A DNA stretch of 64,000 bases from Oscarella lobularis (GCF_947507565.1 NC_089186.1:2108001-2172000), one strand, 5' to 3'. Counted from the first letter of the stretch, positions 28,057 through 40,900 are shown. Notes: generated from the sequence alone by a model not told the origin. Made by a program: numbers and translations.

Positions 28057-28965
28057 CTATCCTGGGGACTTCTGTGGGGCCATGGTCTTCGCTTATATTG
28101 TATTCTCGAGACTTTAGTTTATACCTTGGCTAGTAGTCTCAGTGACTGCCTGCGATTAGTTGAACCAGGTGACCCGTTAGCTGCTTTTTCGACGTCGAAG
28201 GAGCCTCTCGATTTCCATTTGCTTGGGTATTTGAAAAGTTAGAGAGTGATATAGATATCTTATCTTACCGATAATGTTTTGCGGCTGTCTTAGGAGATAA
28301 AGGGTCTTCGTCCATCGGCGAAAACTAATCCATTGTATTCAGATTACGTATTAGTTTTTTCAAGTAAGTACTTGCTGCTCTGTAGTTGAGCACATATTCG
28401 TGATTGGCGTGCTATAGCCTTTACTGTTCAACGTGGGAGATTTCTGTTTTTCAGACCATTGCTATAGTGCTGTTATATAGGGAGTTTGCAACTACCTTAG
28501 GAATATCGCTTGATGCGTCGCCTTTATTCAGTCCACTGTTGGATTTCTGCCGTTTCTATGCGAATTGTGTCTGCACCAGGTTTGATTATAAGGAGTCCGA
28601 GTCACCTTTAGTACGCCAAGGATTGACTTTCTGCGTTTCTTTACCTCCGGGCTGTAGTTTTTGTCTCCTTAGACCAATGAAAGAATGAACGCTGAATTCT
28701 GGTGCGGGATATATCGATCTCCTTACCCCAAGCAGCCAGCTCAAGAACAGATTGGCGAACAAAATCTTCGGAAAGTTCCTTTTTCTGCTGCTCGTTCATT
28801 CGTGCAATATCGTCGATGTCCCAGTTTTCGACGTCTTCTTCAAGTTCGGCTGTGCGGCGGAAATCATCAACAGACTCCTGACTCCTAAAGCCGACCTCTA
28901 ATTAGCTAATGACCCACAGCAACTACGAATTCAAATCACCTTCGCTTTACGGACTTGCGTTCCAT
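28057..28965 (-). CDS. Small eight-exon gene of unknown function
   Basis: No family recognised. Eight short exons with canonical GT-AG introns join in phase: 28965-28940, 28884-28727, 28667-28606, 28546-28496, 28443-28372, 28324-28269, 28221-28125, 28071-28057. They sum to exactly 178 codons plus stop. The product is hydrophilic. An acidic helical N-terminus (ELEEDVENWDIDDIARMNEQ, FVRQSVLELAAW) is followed by a basic Ser/Pro-rich tail (SPEVKKRRKSILGVLK, GSTNRRQSLRLLAK). KRRKS and RRQS resemble basophilic-kinase sites and nuclear proteins. An alternative last acceptor at 28060/28061 would extend the C-terminus to about 27899. It lies head-to-head with PSMD3 (221 bp apart) and tail-to-tail with WDR19. 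The gene call rests on seven consecutive phase-consistent introns. The longest exon encodes only about 52 residues. Confidence 0.55.
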
Positions 28966-29186
28966 CGTTTCGAATTAGGGGCGTTACTTGCAAGGTACAA
29001 TTTGAATGAGACGTTACAGCGCCCGGATTTGCGGCACACGTGAGCTGCATTTGCTCCTCTCTTTTTCGGCTGTTTTCTGCAAGCCGTTTTTTTTTGAAAA
29101 AAGGCATCATCTTTTTTTTAATCTTTTTATTTTATCGTTGACGTCCGTATTTATTTATTTAGTTCTGTCGCGGATCCCGTATACAA
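28966..29186. promoter_or_regulatory. Divergent promoter, unknown gene / PSMD3
   Basis: A 221-bp spacer lies between opposing start codons. It contains a T-rich run at 29083-29135 and no convincing exon. Shared promoter function is inferred from layout. Confidence 0.35.
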
Positions 29187-31462
29187 ATGGCAACTTCGTC
29201 GAAAGACGTCGAAATGAAGGAAGAGCCAGCCGAAAAGGACCCAGAACAAGTGAAGAAAGACGAAAATGCCGCCGCCGTCGAGAGTAAGCGAGGGACGCGA
29301 AACGGGGTCTCCCTTCGGGGGGAAAAAAGATCAATTCCAGGAATTCGAGGCCACGTCCGTTTCATCGAACGCGCCATATCAAGCAAGGAGCCGCGCTACA
29401 TATCGCGCATACTCCTCGCCTTGCGATCGACGCGTCGCACGCTGAATCACGCCGTTCTTCGCCAAGTTCTCGTCACCTACTTCCCCCCAGGCAAATCCTA
29501 ACCCAAAGAAACATAGACACCACGTAGAAAAATGTATAATACGTATAGTTTCATCGGACAAAGATTCACTCCTAGCGTTCTTGGACGAAGTAAGACCCCA
29601 AATTAAAATTTGAAAATTATATATATATATATATTTAGCCTATGGATGACGTGGCTGCGCCCACGGAGCGTGCGCGAAGCGCCAAGTCGACGTCAGCCGC
29701 TCTAGTCCCCGAAATCAATTGCTATCTTCATCTTCTGATGATAATCCATCTCATCGACACCGAACGTCATCAAGACGTAAAGAGAAAAAAAATTATAGTT
29801 ATTGATGATTTAAATCCACGTGTACTATATATATCTTTTTAGGCTGTTTCTTGTGCTGACGTATTGATGGGGAAAATCAAGCGACAGTCGGCGTCGTATC
29901 GACCGACGATGAATCAACTCATAGCAAAGTGCTACTTCTATTACGCGCGCGTCTACGAGCTCGTCGATCGACTTCAGGACATTCGTCCGTTTTTGCACGC
30001 GCACCTGCGAACGGCCACACTCAAACACGACACAGATGGACAAGTGAGAAATTAAATAAATAGATAATTATTAAATACGTCACGTGATGGTTTCTTTTAA
30101 GAAATTAAATAAATAATTATTAAATACGTCACGTGGCGGTTTCTTTTAAGAAATTAAATAAATAATTAATTATTAAATACGTCACTTGATGGTTTCTTTT
30201 CTAGGCTTGTCTTTTGAATTTGCTCCTGAGAAATTATCTTCATTATAATCTATTTGATCAGGTATTAGATAGAGGGGCTAATTTTATTGCTTTATTGATT
30301 TTTTTTCACTCCCCTCTATTAGGCTGCTAAGCTTCAGTCGAAGTCTGACTTTCCGGAAGCTGCTTCGAATAACGAATGGGCTCGCTACATGTATTATCTC
30401 GGCCGAATTCAGGCAATTCAGCTGAAATATGCCGACGCTCACAAGAGCCTCATGCAGGCCATACGCAAGGCGCCGCAGCACTGCGCCCACGGCTTCAAAC
30501 AAACAGTAAGAAAAGGAGAAGAGAAAATTAAAATATATTTCTATTGCAGGGGATTTTATTTAGGCATATAAATTAGCTGTTACCGTGGAGTTGCTACTCG
30601 GGGATATCCCGGATAGGAGCATCTTTAGAGAGGCGCATTTGAGAAAGCCTTTGCAGCCCTACTTTAGACTCGTCCAGGGTATTTTTGGAAATTTTTCTTA
30701 TAGGGGAGAGTTTTGTAGCGAGGGCTCTTTTCTTTTTAGCTGTTCAAAGTGGCGATTTGGCTATGTTTGCCGCTGTCGTGTCCGAATGCGATGCGCAGTT
30801 TTTGCGCGATCACACGCACACGCTCATTCTGAGGTAGAAAAATCTATGATAGGATTTTATTTTAATTTTTTTTCTTCCCCCGCCAGGTTGCATCACAACG
30901 TCATCAAGACGGGCGTTCGCATGATCAATTTATCCTATTCGAAGATTTCTCTTGATGACGTGGCTGCTAAGCTGCAATTAGACAGCCCCGAAGAAGCGGA
31001 ATACATAGTAGCGAAAGTAAGGGGGACCTCTTCGTAATAAATAAATCTTGATTATTGATTATCTATAGGCCATCAAAGACGGCGTCATTGAAGCGACGAT
31101 TGATCATCACGATGGCTACGTTCAATCCAAGGTCTTAGTTATATATAATTATTTAATTAGGTAGGAATAATTTTACATAGGAAAACGTTGATATATATTC
31201 AACTCAAGAGCCCCAAAAAGCCTTTCACGAGCGCATAACCTTTTGCTTAGAGCTCCATAACCAAAGCGTCAAGGTTTATTTATTTATTTATTGATTGATT
31301 GATTGATTTTTTATATACGGTGTAAATATTATATAGGCAATGAGATTTCCACCCAAGTCGTATAACAAGGACTTGGAGCCTATGGAAGAGCGACGCGAAC
31401 GCGAGCAACAGGATTTGGAATATGCCAAAGAACTCGCCGAAGACGAAGAGGACGGCTTTTAA
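29187..31462 (+). CDS. PSMD3: 26S proteasome non-ATPase regulatory subunit 3 (Rpn3)
   Basis: About ten exons encode the lid subunit Rpn3/PSMD3. The acidic N-terminus ([20 protein letters not shown]) leads to helical repeats ([102 protein letters not shown]). The C-terminal PCI domain follows ([78 protein letters not shown]). The tail [20 protein letters not shown] and an acidic end match the family. The protein is collinear with animal PSMD3 throughout. One intron (30051-30204) carries three tandem copies of a ~50-bp unit. It acts in assembly and structure of the 19S lid. Confidence 0.95.
30044..30203 (+). repeat. Three tandem ~50-bp copies inside a PSMD3 intron
   Basis: The unit aagaaattaaataaataatt followed by attaaatacgtcacgtg and a ggtttcttt pyrimidine run occurs three times with small indels. 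The last copy ends at the splice acceptor (ttttctag), so the duplicated unit includes the pyrimidine tract of the acceptor. Confidence 0.85.
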
Positions 31463-31906
31463 TATTTACCAGAAGAGTGAGTTTTCCGTGTGTGCGCGTG
31501 TTCATGTGAATCAATAGCTATTGATCTGACCCACGTGGGGGAAACGTCCTCCCCCGCTAGCGCACGCGGCTTTCATGCAGGAGACCGGTGGATAATCATA
31601 CGGGACAGCGAATTCGTAAAGTGAGATCTAGGGGAGACGGAGCGCCTCGAGAAGATCGCTTCGGCAGACGCAAAGCGACCGACAGGTAAGCCGATCGACG
31701 ACGCGCCGAATACGCTCGAAATTTCGACTCGAACGCCAAAACGCGTCGTTTGCACGCGAGAGTGGGAGGAACCCGATCGAGAAACGGTCGAAATACGCCC
31801 AAAACTAGCCGAACGAAGCCGCGAAGAAACGCTTCGACAGTTCACAAGGCACTCTCGCGCAGCACATCGTCGTTTCGTCGCGCGCTAGACGCTAAAGAGG
31901 GAGCGA
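31463..31906. other. Intergenic region, probable MYO1B 5' leader
   Basis: The 444-bp gap between PSMD3 and the myosin has no domain-bearing frame. A ggtaag donor-like site near 31685 and CpG-rich sequence up to ATG 31907 would fit an untranslated leader exon with an intron. Frames on the minus strand here are Arg/Ser-rich shadows. Confidence 0.35.
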
Positions 31907-34900
31907 ATGAGCGACGAAAAGGAATCGGGACCCGGATCGGGTCAATATAGCCACTTGCTCGACGAAATCGTCGGCGTCGGCGACGCCGTTCTCCTTTCGA
32001 CGCTCACCGAAGACGCGTTCGTCGCGAATTTGAAAAAGCGCTACGAAGCGAAGGAAATCTACGTGCGTAATTTTCGCGGAAAAGATGGGAGGGGAGGGAG
32101 GGGGCGTGGTCATTTTTTGTTGTCTCTAACGGCGTCCGGTTCCTGTTTCTTCTAGACGTACATAGGAAATGTCGTCGTTTCGGTGAATCCGTACAAGAAA
32201 TTGAAACTCTATTCGCCCGAGCTGATGAACGAGTATCGGAGTCGAAATCTATTCGAACTTCCGCCTCACATGTAAGAAATAAGAATAAATAAATAATTTA
32301 GTATATGTACCACTTGGCATACGTAAGAGGAATCGATTAATATACATGTGTATAATTGTAGCTACGCTGTGGCTGATGACGCCTATCGATCCATGAGAGA
32401 TCACAATCGCGATCAGTGCATTATTATATCCGGGGAAAGTGGCGCTGGAAAAACCGGTATATATTATTATATAGGATTAGCTACAGTGGGTGGGTGGGGT
32501 CACATTGCATTGGGGTCTTTGCGTAGAGGCGTCTAAGATTATAATGCAATATGTTGCTGTTGTGTCCGAGAAGGGAAAGGACGTTGATCAGGTGAAGAAA
32601 CAGTTGCTTCAATCGAATCCCGTATTGGAGGGTGAGTCGAGATAATTTTTTCTCCTAATTAATTAAAAAATTATTTTTTTTCTGTAGCGTTTGGAAATGC
32701 GAAGACGAATCGAAACGACAATTCGTCGCGTTTTGTAAAGACTATAGATGCATCGATTTTTAATTAATAACTTTTGTATTGCTCCCCAGGGGAAATACAT
32801 GGACTTGGAGTTCGATTTTCAAGGAAATCCCGTAGGCGGAGTCATTACAAATTGTAAGAAATCTCAGCTCGAATAAAGTCTATTTTAATTATTGATTTTT
32901 TAGATTTGCTTGAAAAGGTACAACGCCTTATTTCCCAATTAAAAAATCACGCGAGTATTAATTAATTAATTAATTAATATAGTCGCGAGTCGTCCGTCAA
33001 GCCAAAGGAGAGCGAAATTTTCACATATTCTATCTTCTCCTCTCCTGTGACAATGAGAAATTACTAAGTACACTTCCTCACGTGACCAAAACAACCCCAA
33101 AACATCCCGTATCTAATATCTAGATGACCTGAACTTAGTCCCAGAGCCAACATCGTATAACTTCCTAAAGAACGATTCCCCACCAAGCGTCAATGATGAC
33201 GATAAGAAAGAATTTCAACTGACACTAGTAAACCCACATAGAAAAATTATCTTAATTATTTATTGATTTTTATAGAATGCGATGAACGTTGTCGGTTTTA
33301 GTGACGACGACGTTTGCGTCGTTTTTCAGCTGATTGCGAGCATTCTTCACCTTGGCAACGTCGCCTTCGAGTCCGTTTCTCGTCCGAACGGAATCGAAGG
33401 CTGCAAACTCGCAAAATCGACGACAACGAATTCGTTTTCCGACGCGTGCGCGCTTCTTCGAGCCGACAAGAATCGACTCCAGAAGTCGTTCACGTTGAAA
33501 AAAGTCGAAACGCGATGGGAAACCGTCGAAAAATCGCTCACAAAAGCCGAGGCAAGTGTAGAGAGAAAAAATAGGGGAAGAGCGCACCCCTATAAAAAGC
33601 CAGAAAGGACTCTTTTATAGCGTAGATAGCACCCCAGGGAAGTATTCAATTTTTTTATATGCTAACTGATAGGGGTTCTATACTGTAACCTTATTTATTA
33701 TGTCAATACCTTGGGGTTTTTTTTTTCTTAGGCTGCCTATGTTCGAGACGCTCTTTGCAAGGCGATTTACGATAGGCTTTTTAATTGGCTCGTGCAGAGA
33801 ATTAATAGTAGTATTAAGGTGATTATTTTTTTGTGTGGGGTTTTAATTAGAAAAGTCGCGAGGGTTTTTCTGATCCTTAGATTAAGGGAAAAACGAAGAA
33901 GAAAATTATAGGCGTTTTGGACATTTACGGATTTGAAGTTTTTGATGTAAGTTCTCCTATTGAAAAATTCGTAATTTATGAATTGATTTCTTTTCCTAAT
34001 AGACTAACAGCTTCGAGCAATTTATCATTAATTATTGCAACGAAAAATTGCAGCAGGTTTTCATCGAATTGACGCTTCGATGCGAGCAGGACGAATACGT
34101 TCGCGAGGTCACGTGACCAAAATTTAGCCTAATTAAATAATTAAATATATTTTAAAATTTAGGGAATCGAATGGGAGCACGTGGACTATTTCGACAACTC
34201 AGTCATCTGCGATCTCGTCGACAACGTAGAGAAAAAACCGGTATTTTTAATTAAAAATTTATTTTTTGAATTTATAGCCTAAAACCGGCGTTCTGACTCT
34301 TCTCGATGACGACTGCCTTCGACCGGGAAATGTAATAATTAATTAATTAATATTATTTATAGGGGTAAATTTGATGACGTCATTTTTAGCCTACTGATTT
34401 GGCTTTCTTGAGAAAATTGAATCAGAAGTGCATCTCCCACGCTCACTACGAAAGTCGAGCGAGTCGCAATCTTCTCGGGCAACATTCGCTCGGCCAGGAT
34501 TGCTTCCGTCTTTTACACTACGCCGGAAAAGTAGACTTTGAGGATATCTCGCCTTAATTTTATTTAATTATTTATTTTAGGTCACCTATTCCGTGAACGG
34601 ATTTTTAGACAAGAACAAGGACTTTCTCTATCGGGATTTATCTCAGGCGATGTACTCGTGCGATCATCCGCTTCTCAAGACCCTATTCCCCGAAGGTACA
34701 AAAAAGCATATTAATTATATAATACAAGCTAATGATGATGATGATGATGATGCACGTGCGTACTTACTAAAATTAGCGTATGCATTCTTTTTATTTCTTT
34801 TGAACAGCAACAGCGTTTGAACCCAGCAACAGAATAGACCCAGCTCTGCCATGTAATGCCTTTATTAACCCTAAAACAACTAAAGTTAGCGTATAAGACG

Positions 34901-37371
34901 TTTTTTTTCCTTTTGGAACAGTAACATCAGACCCAGCTCTAGTCTAAGTAATCTACCATACCCCCTTTACTTATAGGCGGTACATGCACTTGATCTTGAT
35001 TTAATCCTAAAAGATTAATTAACAGCACCTTGCTAACTTTCACTTTTTATTAATTAATTAATTAATTAAGTGACGTAATAGGGTATAATAATTAAGTCAG
35101 ATGTATCTCAGAGTTAATCCTAAAAGATTAATTAACAGCACCTTGCTAATTTTCATTTTTATTAATAAAAATAATAATATGAATTTTTTTGATCAGGTGA
35201 TCCCGAGCATCCGTCGTTGAAACGGCCGCCGACTGCGGGTTTTCAGTTCAAGGCGTCCGTTGGAGAATTGATGAAGAATCTCATGGCGAAGAATCCGAAT
35301 TATATTCGCTGTATCAAGCCGAACGAACGCAAGCAGGCTCTTGTGTTCGACGAGAGTTTGATATTGCATCAAGTCCGTTATCTCGGGTAAATAAAAAAAT
35401 CAATAATTATAGATATTGATTTTTTGTGCTAAAGGCTCATGGAGAACGTCAAAGTTCGTCGCGCTGGTTTCGCGTATCGGCATCAGTACGATCAGATGCT
35501 CATGCGCTATAAAATGCTCGGCGGTCCGAAAACGTGGCCCAAGTGGGTCGGACATCCCAAGGAGGGCGTTCGGCATCTGCTCAAGACGCTCGGCGTGAAA
35601 AAAGGCGAATACGCGTTCGGAAGAACGAAGATATTTATCAGAAATCCGGCCACGGTATAGTACATAGGTTATATGGATTAGGATTATTTAATTATTATTT
35701 TCTCAGCTTTTCGATTTGGAAGATAGGCGACGAGCGAAAATGCACGATCTCGCTACGCTCATACAAAAAGTCTTCAAAGGCTGGCTCCAGTGGCGACAGG
35801 TTAGTCTTACTAGAAGCCTGGGGGTTTATACGTGAGAGATCATCGCTGTGTCTCAGTATCAAGAGATGCGCTACGCTGCTACGGTCATAGCCAGCGTGTG
35901 GAAGGGCTATCAGGTAATCGGGGGATAGAGATAGGCGCGCGAGAGTGTTCTGCATACGATGCGCTAGGATCGTACCCGTTACAATTCGCTGAGAAACGCG
36001 TCTATAGTGATGCAGTCCGTGTGGAGAGGATGGCTTGTAAGGAAGACTCAAAGGGGCGGTGGGAAACGTAGACTAGGGCTTTGTGCTTTAGGCTCGTAGG
36101 GAATATCGAGCGATTATTTTCGAAATTCGAGCCTCTTGGGCTGTGGGCATCATAGCGAAGTTCTACTACGGGTGGAAGGTAGGAAATCCCCGGTCGCAAC
36201 GAGCTACATAGTCGCACTGTTACATACATAAGGTTCGGAAAGAATATCGAAAGAAATTCCGAGCGATTGCCGGTCCCAAAGTAATCCGCTACTTACGGAA
36301 ATACATCGTAAGACCTTAGCTAAACTTTATTTTTTAAAATATTATTTATCCCCTCCCCCCCTCTCGTGCGATTAGCGCTATCGTTTCCTTACGCGTCTCG
36401 CCGACAATCTTCCGTCTAAAGCGCCCTTCGACCGAAAGTGGCCGCCTTGCAATCCCTACTTCCAAGAGGCGAGTTCATCGCTTCGAGAAATTCATCACCG
36501 TTGGAGGGTCGGTCATTTATATAGACTCCCCCTTAGAGAGCAGAGCACAAGTCATAGTTTTTCTCTTAGTGTAAACTCTATCGCGAACGATTTAAAACGA
36601 ACCCCGCGTTGAAACTCGTCTACGTCGAAAAACTCCAAGCGAGTCAGACGTTCAACGGCAAAAAGGCGTCGTACGCGGAGAGGTAGGGCCGTAGAGATAG
36701 GCGCAACAAAACGCGATTGTCGCCCCCCTCCACCCCCGTAGCGTTTCCCAACCGTTTCGAGGCGACTACGTCGGTTTGAAGAACGATCGCGCGTGGAACG
36801 AATTGGCGGCGAGTCTCAACGAAACGCGCGTTGTCTGGGCCGACTTGGTCATGAAAGTGAATCGTACGAATGGAAAGGTGAGAGTTTAGAAGCGCGTACG
36901 CTTAATTAAATGACGTCGCGTCGCGTCTAGACCGTCCAACGAATTCTCGTTATAACGACTCAGTCGTTTTTCGTTCTCGACGCTCGATCGCTCAGGCTTT
37001 TCTATCGCGTTTCGTTGGCGCATTTGGCGCGCGTTTCCGTGTCTCAGCTCGCCGACGATTTTTTCGTCTTTCATGTCACGAAAGAGGAGGCGGCGAAAAA
37101 GGGCGATTACATTTTTCAAAATCATCACGTGGTTGAGATCGTGACGAAGACGAGGCGAGCCGTGCTCGCTTTGAGCAAACGAAATCTCGCCGTTCAAATC
37201 GCGAATAAGTGAGTTGCGCAATTCGATTATTAATTGTTTAATTATTTAATTAGATTTGAGGCGAATTTGGGAAATTCTCCCGTGCTGGTGCAATTCTCTC
37301 CCGGTGGATCCGAGCCGCTTCCGGCACCCGTTTGTAAGCGTAGAGGTCAACAACTTGACATTTTAGTTTAG
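31907..37371 (+). CDS. MYO1B: Unconventional myosin class I, MYO1B type
   Basis: More than 25 exons encode a single-headed membrane-binding myosin. Head motifs are all present: GESGAGKT P-loop, [17 protein letters not shown] switch [19 protein letters not shown] switch II, then [18 protein letters not shown] and the actin-binding [15 protein letters not shown]. The converter region reads [20 protein letters not shown] and [21 protein letters not shown] run of IQ-type light-chain sites follows ([31 protein letters not shown] and more to about 36300). The C-terminal TH1 lipid-binding domain spans about 36560-37300 ([18 protein letters not shown]). Signatures such as [20 protein letters not shown], and having more IQ sites than MYO1D, favour the MYO1A/B branch. 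Class I myosins link actin to membranes. Confidence 0.93.
35001..35166 (+). repeat. Duplicated ~53-bp segment in a MYO1B intron
   Basis: The segment ttaatcctaaaagattaatt continuing aacagcaccttgctaa occurs at 35001-35053 and again at 35114-35166, within the longest myosin intron (about 34697-35195). Only a few bases differ. Confidence 0.85.
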
Positions 37372-37549
37372 AGACACATCCCCTCCCCTATAGCCCGAGG
37401 CCCCGTATGAAAACAGCTCATTTTTTCTTTCGCCCAATTTTTTAGTCCGTTATTATTGTGATTATTTTATTCCTATAACATTGAGTAGGTACAAGTAGCA
37501 ATGCATGCAGTTCTACAATTGTCTGTGTTTTTCTAATTGGCTCCGCCCC

Positions 37550-37806
37550 CTATTTTTTCAGAGCTCCCGTCGAAAGGCCGTAGAGAGCGTAGAACGTCAC
37601 GCCGAGTCCGACGACGGATAGGCCCATCGCTGCGTTGTAGATCACGCGATCCGATCGCCCGCGAAGGTGAACGGGGAGAGCGGAAGCGCGCTAGGAAAGA
37701 AAAGGGGCCCCACCTATCAAAACGTAGGCTGAAATGTGGCTCGTCTCACTTGAAATGCACTCTGATAGACGGGCACGCGATTCGGTCGGTGAACGAACTG
37801 ATCCAT
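37550..37806 (-). CDS. COX7A: Cytochrome c oxidase subunit 7A
   Basis: Two exons (37806-37750 and 37690-37550) join in phase 0 to 65 residues. The matrix-facing N-terminus (RVPVYQSAFQ) is followed by LPVHLRGRSDRVIYNAAMGL and a single membrane helix (SVVGLGVTFYALYGL) ending STGALKK. The pattern P-[LV]-[YH]-L-[KR]-G, then D-x-[LIV]-[IL]-Y and the Gly-rich helix, is that of COX7A, a nuclear-encoded subunit of complex IV at the inner mitochondrial membrane involved in supercomplex contacts. The second exon lacks its own start, so the gene is easy to miss. It lies 98 bp head-to-head from FYCO1. Start ATG 37806 gives a short N-terminus. A longer presequence upstream was not found. A COX7A-related paralogue (COX7A2L type) is less likely given the short length. 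Confidence 0.75.
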
Positions 37807-37904
37807 TGTGTTTTCGTCGTCGAGAGGACGAGAGAACGCGCGTTAGCGTACCCGAACGCGCTGGTCCACGCGGTCGTTCAGAGCTCCTCGGAGCTCAAAT
37901 AGCG
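37807..37904. promoter_or_regulatory. 98-bp divergent promoter, COX7A / FYCO1
   Basis: Opposing start codons at 37806 (minus) and 37905 (plus) leave 98 bp, CpG-rich, for both promoters and leaders. Function is inferred from the layout. Confidence 0.4.
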
Positions 37905-40900
37905 ATGTCCGAGTTCGCAGAGAGTCTCGTTCGGCAAGTGGAAGGCAAGCGAAGAGTCCCAGCGAGCGCGCAGCTCGAAATCGCTTCTCTAGAGCACGTG
38001 AAGGCAATTCGAAGCTTGTCGAGCACGGAATCGGATGCCAAAGGGGGTCCAATCACCGACGACGAACCAAGATTGCGAGTGCTATGCCAACTAGTCGAAA
38101 GAATTCTTCGCTACGGTCAAAAAGGTGCGTACAAGAAAAAAAACCCCGTATATCCGAATCGAAGACTTCGCTTCTAGAGAAGCTGAGCTTTTGGGGAGAT
38201 CGCAAGGACTACTGGAATTACATGAGCGACGCCGCACAGGGAAATCGGAGTCTCGAATCCCTCGTAAAGGCAGTTCAGAGTCAAAGTCGAGTAGGGAGGA
38301 ATATATAAGATATATATAGAGATTAAATATTATTTTCTAGTTGCAAACATCTCAGGGCCGCGGACGGGCTTTGATAAGAAAATGTCTCGTTGAACATAGT
38401 CTTGCTGAAATGATTCAAACGTGTATGACCAAAGGCAAACAGACGACGTATGAATTGATATGCATAATTTTTAATTTTATTGATTTCTTGTTCTAGGGAT
38501 TGGTATCGATCCGACGCTATTTTGAGAGTGGAACGGCTCGCCTCGTTGTTCGTTGAAGCCCTGTACAATCTCAATGACGTCAATTTTCTGCTATCGGATG
38601 CAGATCAAGATCTAGACAACCAGTGGCCTTCGTTTAGCAAGTAATATCCAAAAATCATATATATTAGTTTATATATCAGTTTTATTTTTTAGGAAGAATT
38701 TTGGGGCTTCTCCTCCTCCCGCTTCGTTGTCCTACTCCACTTATGATATGAGTCATACGACGTCATTGAATCCAACGGTTTCGGTCAGCGAATCACCTAT
38801 AGCAACGCCGGCAAGACCACACCTTCAGGTATCAAATATTTATGATGAGCTATAGATAGGGAAAACACGTAGTGTTGTGAGTCAGTGTAGATAAGGCCAC
38901 ACACACAAATGAGTCATAGATATATTTGTGCCTTGCCCTATGCCTTAGTTGCTACACAGTAGAGGCGAGAGTCTCTAGTTGCTACACAGTAGAGGCGAGA
39001 GTCTCTAGTTGCTACACAGTAGAGGCGACAGTCTCTGATTGCTACACAGTAGAGGCGACAGTCTCTAGTTGCTACACAGTAGAGGCGACAGTCTCTAGTT
39101 GCTACACAGTAGAGGCGACAGTCTCTAGTTGCTACACAGTAGAGGCGACAGTCTCTGGTTGCTACACAGTAGAGGCGAGAGTCTCTAGTTGCTACACAGT
39201 AGAGGCGAGAGTCTCTAGTTGCTACACAGTAGAGGCGAGAGTCTCTGGTTGCTACACAGTAGAGGCGAGAGTCTCTAGTTGCTACACAGTAGAGGCGACA
39301 GTCTCTAGTTGCTACACAGTAGAGGCGACAGTCTCTAGTTGCTACACAGTAGAGGCGACAGTCTCTAGTTGCTACACAGTAGAGGCGACAGTCTCTAGTT
39401 GCTACACAGTAGAGGCGACAGTCTCTGGTTGCTACACAGTAGAGGCGAGAGTCTCTAGTTGCTATACAGTAGAGGCGAGAGTCTCTAGTTGCTACACAGT
39501 AGAGGCGACAGTCTCTAGTTGCTACACAGTAGAGGCGACAGTCTCTAGTTGCTACACAGTAGAGGCGACAGTCTCTAGTTGCTACACAGTAGAGGCGAGA
39601 GTCTCTAGTTGCTACACAGTAGAGGCGAGAGTCTCTGGTTGCTACACAGTAGAGGCGAGAGTCTCTAGTTGCTACACAGTAGAGGCGACAGTCTCTAGTT
39701 GCTACACAGTAGAGGCGACAGTCTCTGGTTGCTACACAGTAGAGGCGACAGTCTCTAGTTGCTACACAGTAGAGGCGAGAGTCTCTAGTTGCTACACAGT
39801 AGAGGCGAGAGTCTCTAGTTGCTACACAGTAGAGGCGACAGTCTCTAGTTGCTACACAGTAGAGGCGACAGTCTCTGGTTGCTACACAGTAGAGGCGACA
39901 GTCTCTGGTTGCTACACAGTAGAAGCGAGAGTCTCTAGTTGCTACACAGTAGAGGCGACAGTCTCTAGTTGCTACACAGTAGAGGCGACAGTCTCTGGTT
40001 GCTACACAGTAGAGGCGAGAGTCTCTAGTTGCTACACAGTAGAGGCGACAGTCTCTGGTTGCTACACAGTAGAGGCGACAGTCTCTAGTTGCTACACAGT
40101 AGAGGCGACAGTCTCTGGTTGCTACACAGTAGAGGCGACAGTCTCTAGTTGCTACACAGTAGAGGCGACAGTCTCTAGTTGCTACACAGTAGAGGCGACA
40201 GTCTCTGGTTGCTACACAGTAGAGGCGACAGTCTCTGGTTGCTACACAGTAGAAGCGAGAGTCTCTAGTTGCTACACAGTAGAGGCGACAGTCTCTAGTT
40301 GCTACACAGTAGAGGCGACAGTCTCTGGTTGCTACACAGTAGAGGCGAGAGTCTCTAGTTGCTACACAGTAGAGGCGACAGTCTCTAGTTGCTACACAGT
40401 AGAGGCGAGAGTCTCTAGTTGCTACACAGTAGAGGCGACAGTCTCTGGTTGCTACACAGTAGAGGCGACAGTCTCTAGTTGCTACACAGTAGAGGCGACA
40501 GTCTCTGGTTGCTACACAGTAGAGGCGAGAGTCTCTAGTTGCTACACAGTAGAGGCGACAGTCTCTGGTTGCTACACAGTAGAGGCGAGAGTCTCTAGTT
40601 GCTACACAGTAGAGGCGAGAGTCTCTAGTTGCTACACAGTAGAGGCGAGAGTCTCTAGTTGCTACACAGTAGAGGCGAGAGTCTCTGGTTGCTACACAGT
40701 AGAGGCGAGAGTCTCTAGTTGCTACACAGTAGAGGCGACAGTCTCTGGTTGCTACACAGTAGAGGCGAGAGTCTCTAGTTGCTACACAGTAGAGGCGAGA
40801 GTCTCTAGTTGCTACACAGTAGAGGCGAGAGTCTCTGGTTGCTACACAGTAGAGGCGAGAGTCTCTAGTTGCTACACAGTAGAGGCGACAGTCTCTAGTT

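Noticed and set aside
28015-28688. Plus-strand hydrophobic short frames downstream of WDR19
   Set aside because: They are antisense to the phase-consistent eight-exon minus-strand gene and lack splice-supported continuity.
31573-31845. Minus-strand Ser/Arg-rich frames upstream of MYO1B
   Set aside because: CpG-rich leader sequence gives open frames on several strands; no domain or splice partner is seen.
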